Shown here: positions 49,191 through 56,840 of the stretch, one piece after another
Position numbering within the stretch: position 1 is the stretch's first letter
How the letters are laid out: every line of letters begins with the position of its first letter
DNA from: Chersky-806 sp038252255
GTDB taxonomy: Bacteria > Actinomycetota > Acidimicrobiia > IMCC26256 > JAENVU01
DNA: 64,000 nt
Direction: 5' to 3'
NCBI GenBank assembly: GCA_038252255.1
Contig: JBBSAM010000001.1
Location: 62,001-126,000, forward strand
Made by a program: the position numbers and the translations under genes
The notes under the pieces: generated by a model
Databases searched by the model: none
Seen by the model: the letters and a program-made list of their open reading frames with translations, nothing else
Told to the model about the DNA's origin: nothing

Positions 49191-50783
49191 TCAGGTGAGG
49201 TCGTCCAGAACGGCCATGGCGGCGTTGCGACCGTTCAGGGCGATGACGCTGCCGGCGGGATGGGTGGCCGCGCCACAGAGGTAGACCCCCTGGATCGGTG
49301 TACGCGGCGCGAGCCGGCCCTGCCACATCTGGTCGGGCATGCACTCGCCCTGGAAGATGTGGCCGCCGGTCAGCCCGATGCGCTCCTCGATGTCGGGTGG
49401 GCCGAGCACCTCCATGAAGTCCACGCAGTCGTGCGCCTCGGGCGCGAAGCGCGCGATCGCGTCGAGCACCTTCTTCCCGATCTCGTCACGGCGGGAGTCC
49501 CACGTCCCGTGATCCAGCTCGTAAGGCGCGTACTGGGCGAAGACGCTCATCGTGTGCTTGCCCGGGGGTGCGACCGACGCGTCGTACGCGGTCTGGAAGT
49601 ACAGCTCCGCGAATCCCGGGCTCGGCACACCCCGGGTGCACGCGTCGAACGCGTCCTGCGCGTCGTCGATCCCGGTCGTGATCGAGACCATCGAACCGCA
49701 GGGCCAGTCGGCGTCCGGCACGCTCGAGAAGCGGGGCAGGCGGTTCAAGCCGCAGTTCACCTTCAGCACCGGGCTCGTCATGCGCCACCCCTCGATCCGC
49801 GAGCGGAACTCGCCTGGGACCGCGTCGCCACACAGGGCGATCGTGCGGCGAGGGTCCGCGTTCGAGATCACGGTGCGGGCCCGGATGAGCTCACCGCCCT
49901 CCAGCACGACACCTTCGCCGGGCCGGATCTCCGCGACGGGCACACCCGCAGCGAGCACGGCACCGGCCTCCCGCGCCGCCTCGGCGATCGCGAACGACAC
50001 CATGCCCATGCCGCCCTCGACGTAGCCCCACACCGCGGCTTCACCTTCGAGCTTGCCCGCGAAGTGCATGAGCTTGATCGACGCGGTGCCGGGATCACGC
50101 GGCCCGGCCCAGGCACCGATCACGCCCTGGCCGTACAAGCCGGTGTGCAACCGCTCGTCATCCATGTACCGCTCCACGACCTCGGCGATCGACGCGTCGA
50201 AGAGCACGTTGATCAGCTCGGGATCGTGACCGAGCAACCCCTCGATCTCCGCCCGGTCCGGCGAGTCGCCGATCCAGGTGTCCCGTACGCCTTCACGCAG
50301 CGCGCGGCGCAAACGGTCGAACATGTCCTCGTAGGCGAACATCCCTTTGATGTCGCGGTCGGAGAAGCCGTTCTCGCGCATGCTCGCCGCCGTGCGATCC
50401 GGGTCCGCCCACTGCGCAAGGTGGGTGCCGTCCTCGAACGGGCACCAGAGGTTCGGGTCGGCGACGAAGACTCGGTAGCCGTGCCGTACGAGGTCCAGCT
50501 CGTCGATCACCCGCTGGTCGAGCAGACCGACGACGTACGCGCACGGGCTCACCGTGTAGCGGTCGTCGGCAAACGGGCGCTCGAGCGTGCACGCCCCGCC
50601 GAGCTGGTCCCGCCGCTCGAGCACGAGCACCGACTTGCCGGCCTGTGCGAGGTATGCCGCGGCTGCAAGGCCGTTGTGGCCTCCCCCGACGAGCACGGCG
50701 TCCCAGGTCGCCTTCGCCAGCTCGGGGACGGGCGCCGGCAACCCGACCTTGCCCAACGACGCCGCGATACCGCTCCCGCTCAC
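49191..50783 (-). CDS. NAD(P)/FAD-dependent oxidoreductase, phytoene-dehydrogenase/PYROXD2-like (paralogue 2)
   Basis: 530 residues: Rossmann 'AVLVGGGHNGLAAAAYLAQAG', 'LERRDQLGGACTLERPF', and C-terminal FAD segment 'YLCGAATHPAGSVIALNGRNAA'. More distant from the copies at 7612 and 53316 than these are from each other. Last gene of the minus-strand operon; GTG 50783 overlaps the aminotransferase stop (GTGA) and has AAGGTGGG upstream. Chemistry is probably an amine- or saturated-bond oxidation; the substrate is not known. Confidence 0.85.
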   Translation of the reverse strand: MSGSGIAASLGKVGLPAPVPELAKATWDAVLVGGGHNGLAAAAYLAQAGKSVLVLERRDQLGGACTLERPFADDRYTVSPCAYVVGLLDQRVIDELDLVRHGYRVFVADPNLWCPFEDGTHLAQWADPDRTAASMRENGFSDRDIKGMFAYEDMFDRLRRALREGVRDTWIGDSPDRAEIEGLLGHDPELINVLFDASIAEVVERYMDDERLHTGLYGQGVIGAWAGPRDPGTASIKLMHFAGKLEGEAAVWGYVEGGMGMVSFAIAEAAREAGAVLAAGVPVAEIRPGEGVVLEGGELIRARTVISNADPRRTIALCGDAVPGEFRSRIEGWRMTSPVLKVNCGLNRLPRFSSVPDADWPCGSMVSITTGIDDAQDAFDACTRGVPSPGFAELYFQTAYDASVAPPGKHTMSVFAQYAPYELDHGTWDSRRDEIGKKVLDAIARFAPEAHDCVDFMEVLGPPDIEERIGLTGGHIFQGECMPDQMWQGRLAPRTPIQGVYLCGAATHPAGSVIALNGRNAAMAVLDDLT

Positions 50784-52165
50784 GATCCCACCTTCGTCCC
50801 GACCTGCGCGGTGAACCCGTCCAGGTTCTCCAGGTAGCGGTCCACGTCCGCCTCGGTGTGCTGTACCGACAGCGTCCATTGCTCGCACTTCCCCCACGGC
50901 GGTAGGAACACGCCGCGGTTGTGCTGGTAGAGCCAATGCGCGTGGCCCCAACGGTCGTCATAGGCGAGGAAGTCCCGGTAGCCGCGCAGCGGCTCGGTCC
51001 GGAAGACGACACAGCCCTTCGCGCCGAGCGCGGCGACGTGACCCTCCACTCCACGCTCGCGCAGGATCCGGTTCGCACCTTCGGCCATCCGCGCGGACAA
51101 TCGCTCGAGGTGCGCGTACGCGTCGGGCGTGAGGATCTCCGTGAGCGTCGCACGCGCGGCCGCCATCGTCAGCGGGTTGCCGTTGAACGTGCCGACCTGC
51201 TCGTACACCCCGTCCTCGACCAGCTGCATGACGGCTTCCGTCGCGCCGATCGCGCCACACGGCAGGCCACCGCCGATGGCCTTGGCCAGGCAGACGATGT
51301 CCGGGGTGACGCCGCTCCGCTGCGTCATGCCGCCCGGGCCGGTCGTGCACCCGGTCTTCACCTCGTCGAACGCGAGCAGCGCACCGTCGGCATGCAGGAG
51401 ATCGCGCAATCCCGCGAGATACCCGTCGGGCGGCGCAATGATGCTGATGTTCATCATCGCGGGCTCCAGGAGCATCCCGGCGATCTCGCCCGGGTTCTCT
51501 GCGAGCACGCGAGCGGCCGCGTCGAGGTTGCCGAACGGCACGATCACCGTGAGCGCGGCCAGCTCCTCCGGGATGGCCGGACCGGTGCGCACAGTGTTCG
51601 GTCGCGCCTCGGGACCGGCGTCCTGCAGCGTCGGGTACACGGAGAACTGCACGTGATCGTGATGGCCGTGGTACGAGCCCTCGACCTTGATGAGCTTCGG
51701 GCGGCCGGTGGCCGCGCGCATGAGATGCACGGCGTCCATCGTGGCTTCGGTGCCCGAGTTGCCGAAGCGCCAGCGCGGCAGCCCGAACCGGCGCGCCAGC
51801 TCCTCGGCCACGACGATGGTGTCCGGCACCGGCTGGGCGAAGTGCGTCCCCAGGGCCACCCGCTTCGAGACCGCCTCGACGATGACCGGGTGGGCATGGC
51901 CGACGAGCATGACCCCGAAGCCGGCGTGCAGGTCCACATACTCCGTGCCGTCGGCGTCCCACACCCGCGAGCCCTTGCCGTGCGTGACCCACACGGCTTG
52001 GGGTGGCGCCGACTGCCAGCTCGACGCGACGCCGCCGACGAGCGAGCCACGCGCTTCCGCGAGCAGCGCTCGCGAGCGCGGCATGCGCGCGAGGAACCGT
52101 TCCTCTTCAGCTGCGACCAGCGTGTCGACCGCCGCCAGATCTCCAGGTACCGCGGTGCTGGTCAC
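50780..52165 (-). CDS. Class III aminotransferase, glutamate-1-semialdehyde-aminomutase-like
   Basis: 461 residues. 'YVDLHAGFGVMLVGHAHP', 'GNSGTEATMDAVHLMRAATG', 'SYHGHHD', PLP-site Asp267 in 'LLAFDEVKTG' and the Schiff-base Lys295 in 'VCLAKAIGGGLP'. It resembles HemL but there is no tetrapyrrole gene near and it is longer, so it is more likely a transaminase or aminomutase for a catabolic amine. GTG 52165 overlaps the Rieske stop (GTGA). Third gene of the four-gene minus operon controlled from 54.98 kb. Confidence 0.88.
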   Translation of the reverse strand: MTSTAVPGDLAAVDTLVAAEEERFLARMPRSRALLAEARGSLVGGVASSWQSAPPQAVWVTHGKGSRVWDADGTEYVDLHAGFGVMLVGHAHPVIVEAVSKRVALGTHFAQPVPDTIVVAEELARRFGLPRWRFGNSGTEATMDAVHLMRAATGRPKLIKVEGSYHGHHDHVQFSVYPTLQDAGPEARPNTVRTGPAIPEELAALTVIVPFGNLDAAARVLAENPGEIAGMLLEPAMMNISIIAPPDGYLAGLRDLLHADGALLAFDEVKTGCTTGPGGMTQRSGVTPDIVCLAKAIGGGLPCGAIGATEAVMQLVEDGVYEQVGTFNGNPLTMAAARATLTEILTPDAYAHLERLSARMAEGANRILRERGVEGHVAALGAKGCVVFRTEPLRGYRDFLAYDDRWGHAHWLYQHNRGVFLPPWGKCEQWTLSVQHTEADVDRYLENLDGFTAQVGTKVGS

Positions 52166-53319
52166 GGCCGAACCCCACCCTCGAGGTAGCCCCGCGCAAT
52201 GGTGGCGGCCCACTCCCGCACACCGTCTTCTTCGAGCGAGAACGGGCCGGGGTCGTAGCCGCGCGACGCGATGCCGCGCTGCACGCTTTCGCACGCGCCC
52301 CAGTCCTGACGGTTCGTGAGGTCCCAGAAGTCGACCGCGAAGGACGGGTCGAAGCCGGGCTTCGCGACCTCGTCGGGATCGAACAGCCAATGGCACTCGA
52401 CCCAGCTCGCGCCCGGCTCCAAGGGCTCGATGCGGTGCGTCATCACGAAGTCCGGGTGCAGGCTGATCAACATGTTCGGGAACACCCCGGCGTAGAGCAC
52501 GTCACGCCGGAGCTTCTCGGACAGGCCGGGCAGCGGGGGCAACGGGCTCTCACCCGTCAGTGACATCGTCTGCGCGCCGTCGATCAGGTTCATCGAGCCG
52601 CCAATGGCCAGACCGGGCGCGGAGAAGTTCTCCCCGCTGGTCGGCGGGCTCACCCGGCACAGCTCCGGGTGGATGACCGGGCAGTGATAGCACTCGTGGT
52701 AGTTCTCGATCGCGAGCTTCCAATTCGCCTCGAGCCGGTACTCGTGGGTCGCGCCGACGACGAGGCGCTCGGGTTGGTACGGCGCGACGAGCGCGTCGAA
52801 GCCGCCGATGTGGTCCTCGAACGAGCCCGCGTCGCCGGACGCGTTCACGAACACCCAGCCACGCCACTCGGTGACCGGCAGCCCGAACAGCTGGTACTCC
52901 GTGATGTCGAAGCCCTCGGGCGGATCGAAGCGCGGGGTCGTGCGCAGCGATCCGTCGAGGTCGTAGACCCATGCGTGGTACGGGCACGCGATCGTGGAGC
53001 GCGTGTCCGACTCGCCACAGGGCAGCAGCTCATGGCCGCGGTGGCGGCAGACGTTCGAGAAGGCGTGCAGCTCGCCCGAGTCGCTCCGGACGAGCAGGAC
53101 ACCTTCCTTGCCGATGCGGACGGCCATCCGGGCGCCGGGCTCTGCGACCTTGGCCGCACGGCCGACGCAGACCCAGGAACCGGCGAAGAAGTGCTCGAGC
53201 TCCCAGCTCGTGACGGCCGGATCCAGGTATGCGCCACGCGGCAGCATCTGCCCGGAGCCACACGGATCGAGCACCGCCTCGAGCTCGGCACGGGGGAACA
53301 GCGGCGAGTCGATGCTCAC
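52162..53319 (-). CDS. Rieske non-heme iron oxygenase, alpha subunit (stand-alone, copy 2)
   Basis: 385 residues. Rieske ligands Cys91/His93 ('CRHRG') and Cys112/His115 ('CPYHAW'); mononuclear iron His212/His217 and bridging Glu209 in 'ENYHECYHCPVIHPE'. No beta subunit gene. GTG 53319 is preferred to the upstream ATG: it makes a GTGA overlap with the preceding gene and a GGAGGA site lies 7 bases before it. Encoded between two flavin oxidoreductases and an aminotransferase, so the oxygenated product may be handled by these. Confidence 0.92.
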   Translation of the reverse strand: MSIDSPLFPRAELEAVLDPCGSGQMLPRGAYLDPAVTSWELEHFFAGSWVCVGRAAKVAEPGARMAVRIGKEGVLLVRSDSGELHAFSNVCRHRGHELLPCGESDTRSTIACPYHAWVYDLDGSLRTTPRFDPPEGFDITEYQLFGLPVTEWRGWVFVNASGDAGSFEDHIGGFDALVAPYQPERLVVGATHEYRLEANWKLAIENYHECYHCPVIHPELCRVSPPTSGENFSAPGLAIGGSMNLIDGAQTMSLTGESPLPPLPGLSEKLRRDVLYAGVFPNMLISLHPDFVMTHRIEPLEPGASWVECHWLFDPDEVAKPGFDPSFAVDFWDLTNRQDWGACESVQRGIASRGYDPGPFSLEEDGVREWAATIARGYLEGGVRP

Positions 53320-54938
53320 TGGTTGTTCCTCCGGGTCCATCGGTTGATCTTGCGGTCGGCGAGGATGCGCCTGGTGGCCAGGTAGGCGGGAATGCCGGTG
53401 ACACCACCCCCCGCATGCGTGGCCGACGAGCACTGGTACAGGCCCTTGATCGGCGTCGTGTAGTCGGCGTACCCGGGCGCGGGGCGCATGTGGAACAGCT
53501 GCTCGGTCGAGAGCTCGCCGTGGAAGATGTTGCCCCCGACGAGGTGATAGTCGTGCTCCATCTGGTGCGGGCCGATCACCTGGCGGTGGAGGATCGACTG
53601 CTTGAAGTTCGGCGCGAGCTCGTTGTAGCCGTCGACGACCCGGTCCGCGTACGCCTCGAGCTCCTCGGTGTGCGGCTCGTCGGACCAGGTGTGCGGCACC
53701 CACTGCGTGAACAACGACATCACATGCGTGCCCTCGGGGCAGAGCGTTCGGTCGAAGACGCTCGGGATGCAACCGTCCGAGAAGGGTCGCGCCGCGGGCC
53801 GGCCCTCGCGGGCGTCGATGAACGCCTGCTCGAGGTACGCCACCGAATGGCACAGCTCGATCGCACCTCCGTGATGCTCCTGCAGGTTCGAGCCCGGGTC
53901 GGCGGAGAAGCTCGGCAGCTCCGAGATCGCGAGGTTGACCTTCACCGTCCCGCTGCGGCTCTGCCAGTTCTTGAGGTCTTCGACAAAGTCGTCGGGCAGC
54001 TCACGGTCGTCGAGCTGGCGCAGGAACGTGATCTGCGGGTGCGTCGCGGCGACGACCGTGTCGGCCATGAGCTCGGTGCCGTCGACCAGTGCGACACCGA
54101 CGACGCGGCCGCGCCGCACCAGGATTCGCTCGACCGGCGAGCTGGTGCGGACGGAGGCACCGAAGGATTTCGCCGAGCTGCAGATCGCGTCGGCCACGGC
54201 GCCCATTCCCCCGCGGGGGTAGCCCCAGCTGCCCAGGTGGCCGTCGCCGACCTCCCCGATCGAGTGGTGCAGCATCACGTACGCGGTGCCGGGTTCCTGC
54301 GGTCCGGCCCAGGTGCCGATGATGCCGTTGATGGCGAGGTCGGTCTTCACCGCGTCCGACTCGAACCAGCGGTCGAGCAGGTCCGCGATGCTCATCGTGA
54401 ACAGCCGGGTCACGTCACCGACGCCGCGCACGTCGAGACCGCGCATCCCCCACGCGAGTCGCAGCTGCTCGAGGAGGTCCTTGGGCCGGCGCGACCCGAG
54501 CTTCGGTGGCGTGGTCATCAGCAACGGCCCCAGTACGGCCGCCACACCTTCCATCCACGCTTCCCAACGCGGCAACGCGTCCGCGTCCGCCTTCGAGAAC
54601 TTCGCGTACTCCTGCCGGCTGCGCTCGAGGTCGTCGTAGTGGGTCAGCGAACGACCGTCCGGGAACGGGATGTAGCCCGGCCCCATCGGGTAGACCTCGT
54701 AGCCGTGCTTCGCGAGCTGCAGGTCCTCGAGGACCTGCGGCGGCATCAGGCTCATCACGTAGGACAGCGTCGTGATCTTGAAGTCGGGACCGAACGGGGT
54801 CTCCGTGGACGACGCGCCACCCACCGCGTCGCGCGCTTCGAGGATGACGGTGTCGAGCCCGGCCCGGGCGAGGTAGGCCCCGGCGACCAGCCCGTTGTGC
54901 CCCCCGCCGATGACGATGGCGTCGTGCTGTGTCGGCAT
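53316..54938 (-). CDS. NAD(P)/FAD-dependent oxidoreductase, phytoene-dehydrogenase/PYROXD2-like (paralogue 3)
   Basis: 540 residues: 'AIVIGGGHNGLVAGAYLARAG', 'SYVMSLMPPQVLEDLQLAKHGYEVYPMGPGY', 'LPDDFVEDLKNWQSRSGTVKVNLAI', C-terminal 'YQCSSATHAGGGVTGIPAYLA'. Close paralogue of the product at 7612-9255. First gene of the minus operon; ATG 54938 follows AGGGGA. A TAGGAT element (54976-54981, minus strand) could be its -10, next to the TetR palindrome. The frame that continues to 55592 is antisense to the Rieske gene and not coding. Confidence 0.88.
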   Translation of the reverse strand: MPTQHDAIVIGGGHNGLVAGAYLARAGLDTVILEARDAVGGASSTETPFGPDFKITTLSYVMSLMPPQVLEDLQLAKHGYEVYPMGPGYIPFPDGRSLTHYDDLERSRQEYAKFSKADADALPRWEAWMEGVAAVLGPLLMTTPPKLGSRRPKDLLEQLRLAWGMRGLDVRGVGDVTRLFTMSIADLLDRWFESDAVKTDLAINGIIGTWAGPQEPGTAYVMLHHSIGEVGDGHLGSWGYPRGGMGAVADAICSSAKSFGASVRTSSPVERILVRRGRVVGVALVDGTELMADTVVAATHPQITFLRQLDDRELPDDFVEDLKNWQSRSGTVKVNLAISELPSFSADPGSNLQEHHGGAIELCHSVAYLEQAFIDAREGRPAARPFSDGCIPSVFDRTLCPEGTHVMSLFTQWVPHTWSDEPHTEELEAYADRVVDGYNELAPNFKQSILHRQVIGPHQMEHDYHLVGGNIFHGELSTEQLFHMRPAPGYADYTTPIKGLYQCSSATHAGGGVTGIPAYLATRRILADRKINRWTRRNNQ

Positions 54939-54980
54939 TCCCCTACTCCCGTTCCGATCTCGTGTGGCCCCCATCATCCT

Positions 54981-55009
54981 ATTGACTGACTCATCAGTCA
55001 ATGTAGTCT
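54981..55009. promoter_or_regulatory. TetR-type operator overlapping a divergent promoter
   Basis: Nine-base perfect inverted arms ATTGACTGA (54981-54989) and TCAGTCAAT (54994-55002) around a 4-base centre. TTGACT at 54982-54987 is a good -35 and TAGTCT at 55004-55009 a good -10 with a 16-base spacer, so the palindrome fills the promoter; start GTG 55017 is 7 bases beyond the -10. The TetR gene two genes away is the likely binder and would also control the minus operon. Confidence 0.75.
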
Positions 55010-55016
55010 GTTCCGT

Positions 55017-56120
55017 GTGCGGACGCTTCCTGGCTCCTGGTACGCCGATCCCGGGCACCATGCGCGGGAGCTGGACGCCGTGTTCGGCCGGGAATGGGTC
55101 GCCGTGGCCCGGGCCGACGACGTGGCCGCCCCGGGTTCCTACCGGTCGGTCGCGGTCGGTGGGAAGACGCCGGTGCTCCTCGTCCGTGACGAGGTCGGGA
55201 CCCTTCGCGCGTTCCTGAACGTCTGCCGCCACCGCGGCTCCCCCGTCGCCGAGGGATGCGGCACCGCGCGCGCGTTGCGTTGCCCGTACCACGCGTGGAT
55301 CTACCGCCTCGACGGCACCCTCGCTCGTGCGGCCGGAGTGGGCGAGCCCGACGAGTTCGATCCGTCGGACTTCGGTCTGAAGGAAGTGTCGGTCACGACC
55401 TTCTGCCGGACGATCATGGTCAACGTCGCGCCGGAGGCCGCGCCGTTCGATCCGGGACCCCTCGGCACCGCGATCGACCCGTACCGCATCAAAGAGCTGG
55501 AGCTCGCCGCGAGTGACTCCTGGGAACGCGAGTTCAACTGGAAGGTGTTCCTCGAGAACTTCTCGGAGAACTACCACACGCCGTTCGTGCACCCCGAGCT
55601 CATCGTCGACGGTTGGGACTACCCGATCGAGACCGCGGGCCTGATCTCACTGGCATGGGACCGCCCCCACGAGCCGCGCGACGAAGGCGAGCGCGCGCTC
55701 GCGGCCGCCCGGCCCGGCGAACCGGGGTGGGACAAGGTCGCCGCGGCCGGACCCGACGAGTCGTTCATCGCCGGTACGTACATGACCCTGTGGCCCAATC
55801 TCATGGTGAGCCTGCTCCCGGGCTTCGCGGCCACCTTGCGCCTCACACCGGTGGACGCGACGCACACGATCGTCGACCGCGAGTACCTCTGGCATGCCGA
55901 CGTCCCCGAAGCGCGGCGCGCGGCAGACGTCGCCGCGACCCGGCTCGTGGGCGCGCAAGACCTGGCGATCTGCGAGAAGGTGCAGCGTTCGTACACCGGT
56001 GGCCTCTCCCCCGATGGGGTGCTGTCGACCGAGCACGAGATGGGCGTGGCCCATCTCCACGGGCTCCTCCGGGCGGCGCTGGCGTCGCCGCTTCCCGACC
56101 CGGTCGAGGTGCGCACATGA
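55017..56120 (+). CDS. Rieske non-heme iron oxygenase, alpha subunit (stand-alone, copy 3)
   Basis: 367 residues. Rieske ligands Cys70/His72 ('CRHRG') and Cys89/His92 ('CPYHAW'); mononuclear iron His187/His192 with bridging Glu184 in 'ENFSENYHTPFVHPE'. Diverged from the other two copies: the C-terminal part lacks the 'NRQDW' block and has 'GAQDLAICEKVQRSY' instead. GTG 55017 is placed by the -10 element; the transcript would be leaderless. Overlaps the TetR gene by ATGA, so the regulator is made from the promoter it probably represses. Confidence 0.9.
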   Translation: MRTLPGSWYADPGHHARELDAVFGREWVAVARADDVAAPGSYRSVAVGGKTPVLLVRDEVGTLRAFLNVCRHRGSPVAEGCGTARALRCPYHAWIYRLDGTLARAAGVGEPDEFDPSDFGLKEVSVTTFCRTIMVNVAPEAAPFDPGPLGTAIDPYRIKELELAASDSWEREFNWKVFLENFSENYHTPFVHPELIVDGWDYPIETAGLISLAWDRPHEPRDEGERALAAARPGEPGWDKVAAAGPDESFIAGTYMTLWPNLMVSLLPGFAATLRLTPVDATHTIVDREYLWHADVPEARRAADVAATRLVGAQDLAICEKVQRSYTGGLSPDGVLSTEHEMGVAHLHGLLRAALASPLPDPVEVRT

Positions 56121-56740
56121 ACGCGGCCCGCCCGCGACGCGTCGTCACCGACGTGGCCCAGCGCCGAGCCGAGATCCTCGATGCGGCGGTCGGCGTGGTG
56201 CTCGACCGCGGCTTCGCAGGCACGCGCGTCGTCGACGTGGCGGACGCGCTCGGCATCAGCTCCGGGCTCGTCCACTACCACTTCGACTCGAAGGACGAGC
56301 TGCTCGCCGAGACGTTGCGCCACGCAGCCGACGCCGACATCGCACGGCTCGAGAAGGCCGTCGCGCAGCTCGACGATCCACTCCGTCGCCTCGACCGGGT
56401 GCTGCGCGAGTACCTGCCCGAGCAACGCCGCGACCAGAGCTGGGTCATCTGGGTCGACGCCTGGGGCCAGGCCATACGCAACGAGCGCCTGCGCGACATC
56501 CTCACCGAGCTCGACCTCGCGTGGAGTGGCGCCATCGAGACCGTCATCCACGACGGCGTCGCGGCAGGCCGCTTCGAATGCGCTGATCCCCACGGTGCGG
56601 CCCGTCGCCTGTCCGCGCTGTTAGACGGTCTCGGGCTCGACGTGATCCTGCACGGCGGGCCGTCCCGCCGCCGACTGCTCGAGGACGCCCGCATCGCGGC
56701 GACGGCCGAGGTCGGCCTCGCCCCCGACGCCCTCGGATGA
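56117..56740 (+). CDS. TetR-family transcriptional regulator
   Basis: 207 residues. N-terminal HTH (about 18-60): 'RAEILDAAVGVVLDRGFAGTRVVDVADALGISSGLVHYHFDSKDELL'-type arrangement, cut here as 'ISSGLVHYHFDSKDELL' for the recognition helix and following Tyr-His-Phe mark. The C-terminal ligand domain has 'WVIWVDAWGQAIRNERLR', like regulators of the BetI/TetR_C_6 group. Co-translated with the Rieske gene (ATGA). The palindrome at 54981-55002 is its likely operator; the inducer is probably the pathway substrate. Confidence 0.9.
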   Translation: MNAARPRRVVTDVAQRRAEILDAAVGVVLDRGFAGTRVVDVADALGISSGLVHYHFDSKDELLAETLRHAADADIARLEKAVAQLDDPLRRLDRVLREYLPEQRRDQSWVIWVDAWGQAIRNERLRDILTELDLAWSGAIETVIHDGVAAGRFECADPHGAARRLSALLDGLGLDVILHGGPSRRRLLEDARIAATAEVGLAPDALG

Positions 56741-56774
56741 AGACCCACCACCCCCAACGCCCCCAACGCCCGCT

Positions 56775-56821
56775 CCGTTTGTGCCGAAAGGATCCCCAGG
56801 GACCCCTTGTGGCACAAACGG
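56775..56821. repeat. 47-bp two-tier palindrome, type 2 (copy F)
   Basis: Outer arms CCGTTTGTGCC (56775-56785) and GGCACAAACGG (56811-56821), inner GGATCCC/GGGACCC-like stem. Same size and arms as copy E at 9272. Here it lies between two genes in the same direction, just ahead of the aldehyde dehydrogenase. Confidence 0.85.
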
Positions 56822-56840
56822 CCGGAGAGGTTGGCGTCGG

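Noticed and set aside
48919..49284. Acidic repeat protein on the plus strand opposite the Ser/Gly repeat gene
   Set aside because: The 27-base periodicity gives repeats on both strands; the minus frame has the better start context and a tight stop overlap, so the plus frame was not annotated, though it is not fully excluded.
53229..54989. Plus-strand open frame (586 residues) opposite the flavin oxidoreductase
   Set aside because: Shadow of the minus-strand oxidoreductase gene; no recognisable motif and it would run through the divergent promoter.
2896..56821. Repeated palindromes as a CRISPR array
   Set aside because: Copies are scattered over the window singly, not in a regular repeat-spacer series, and no cas gene is present.
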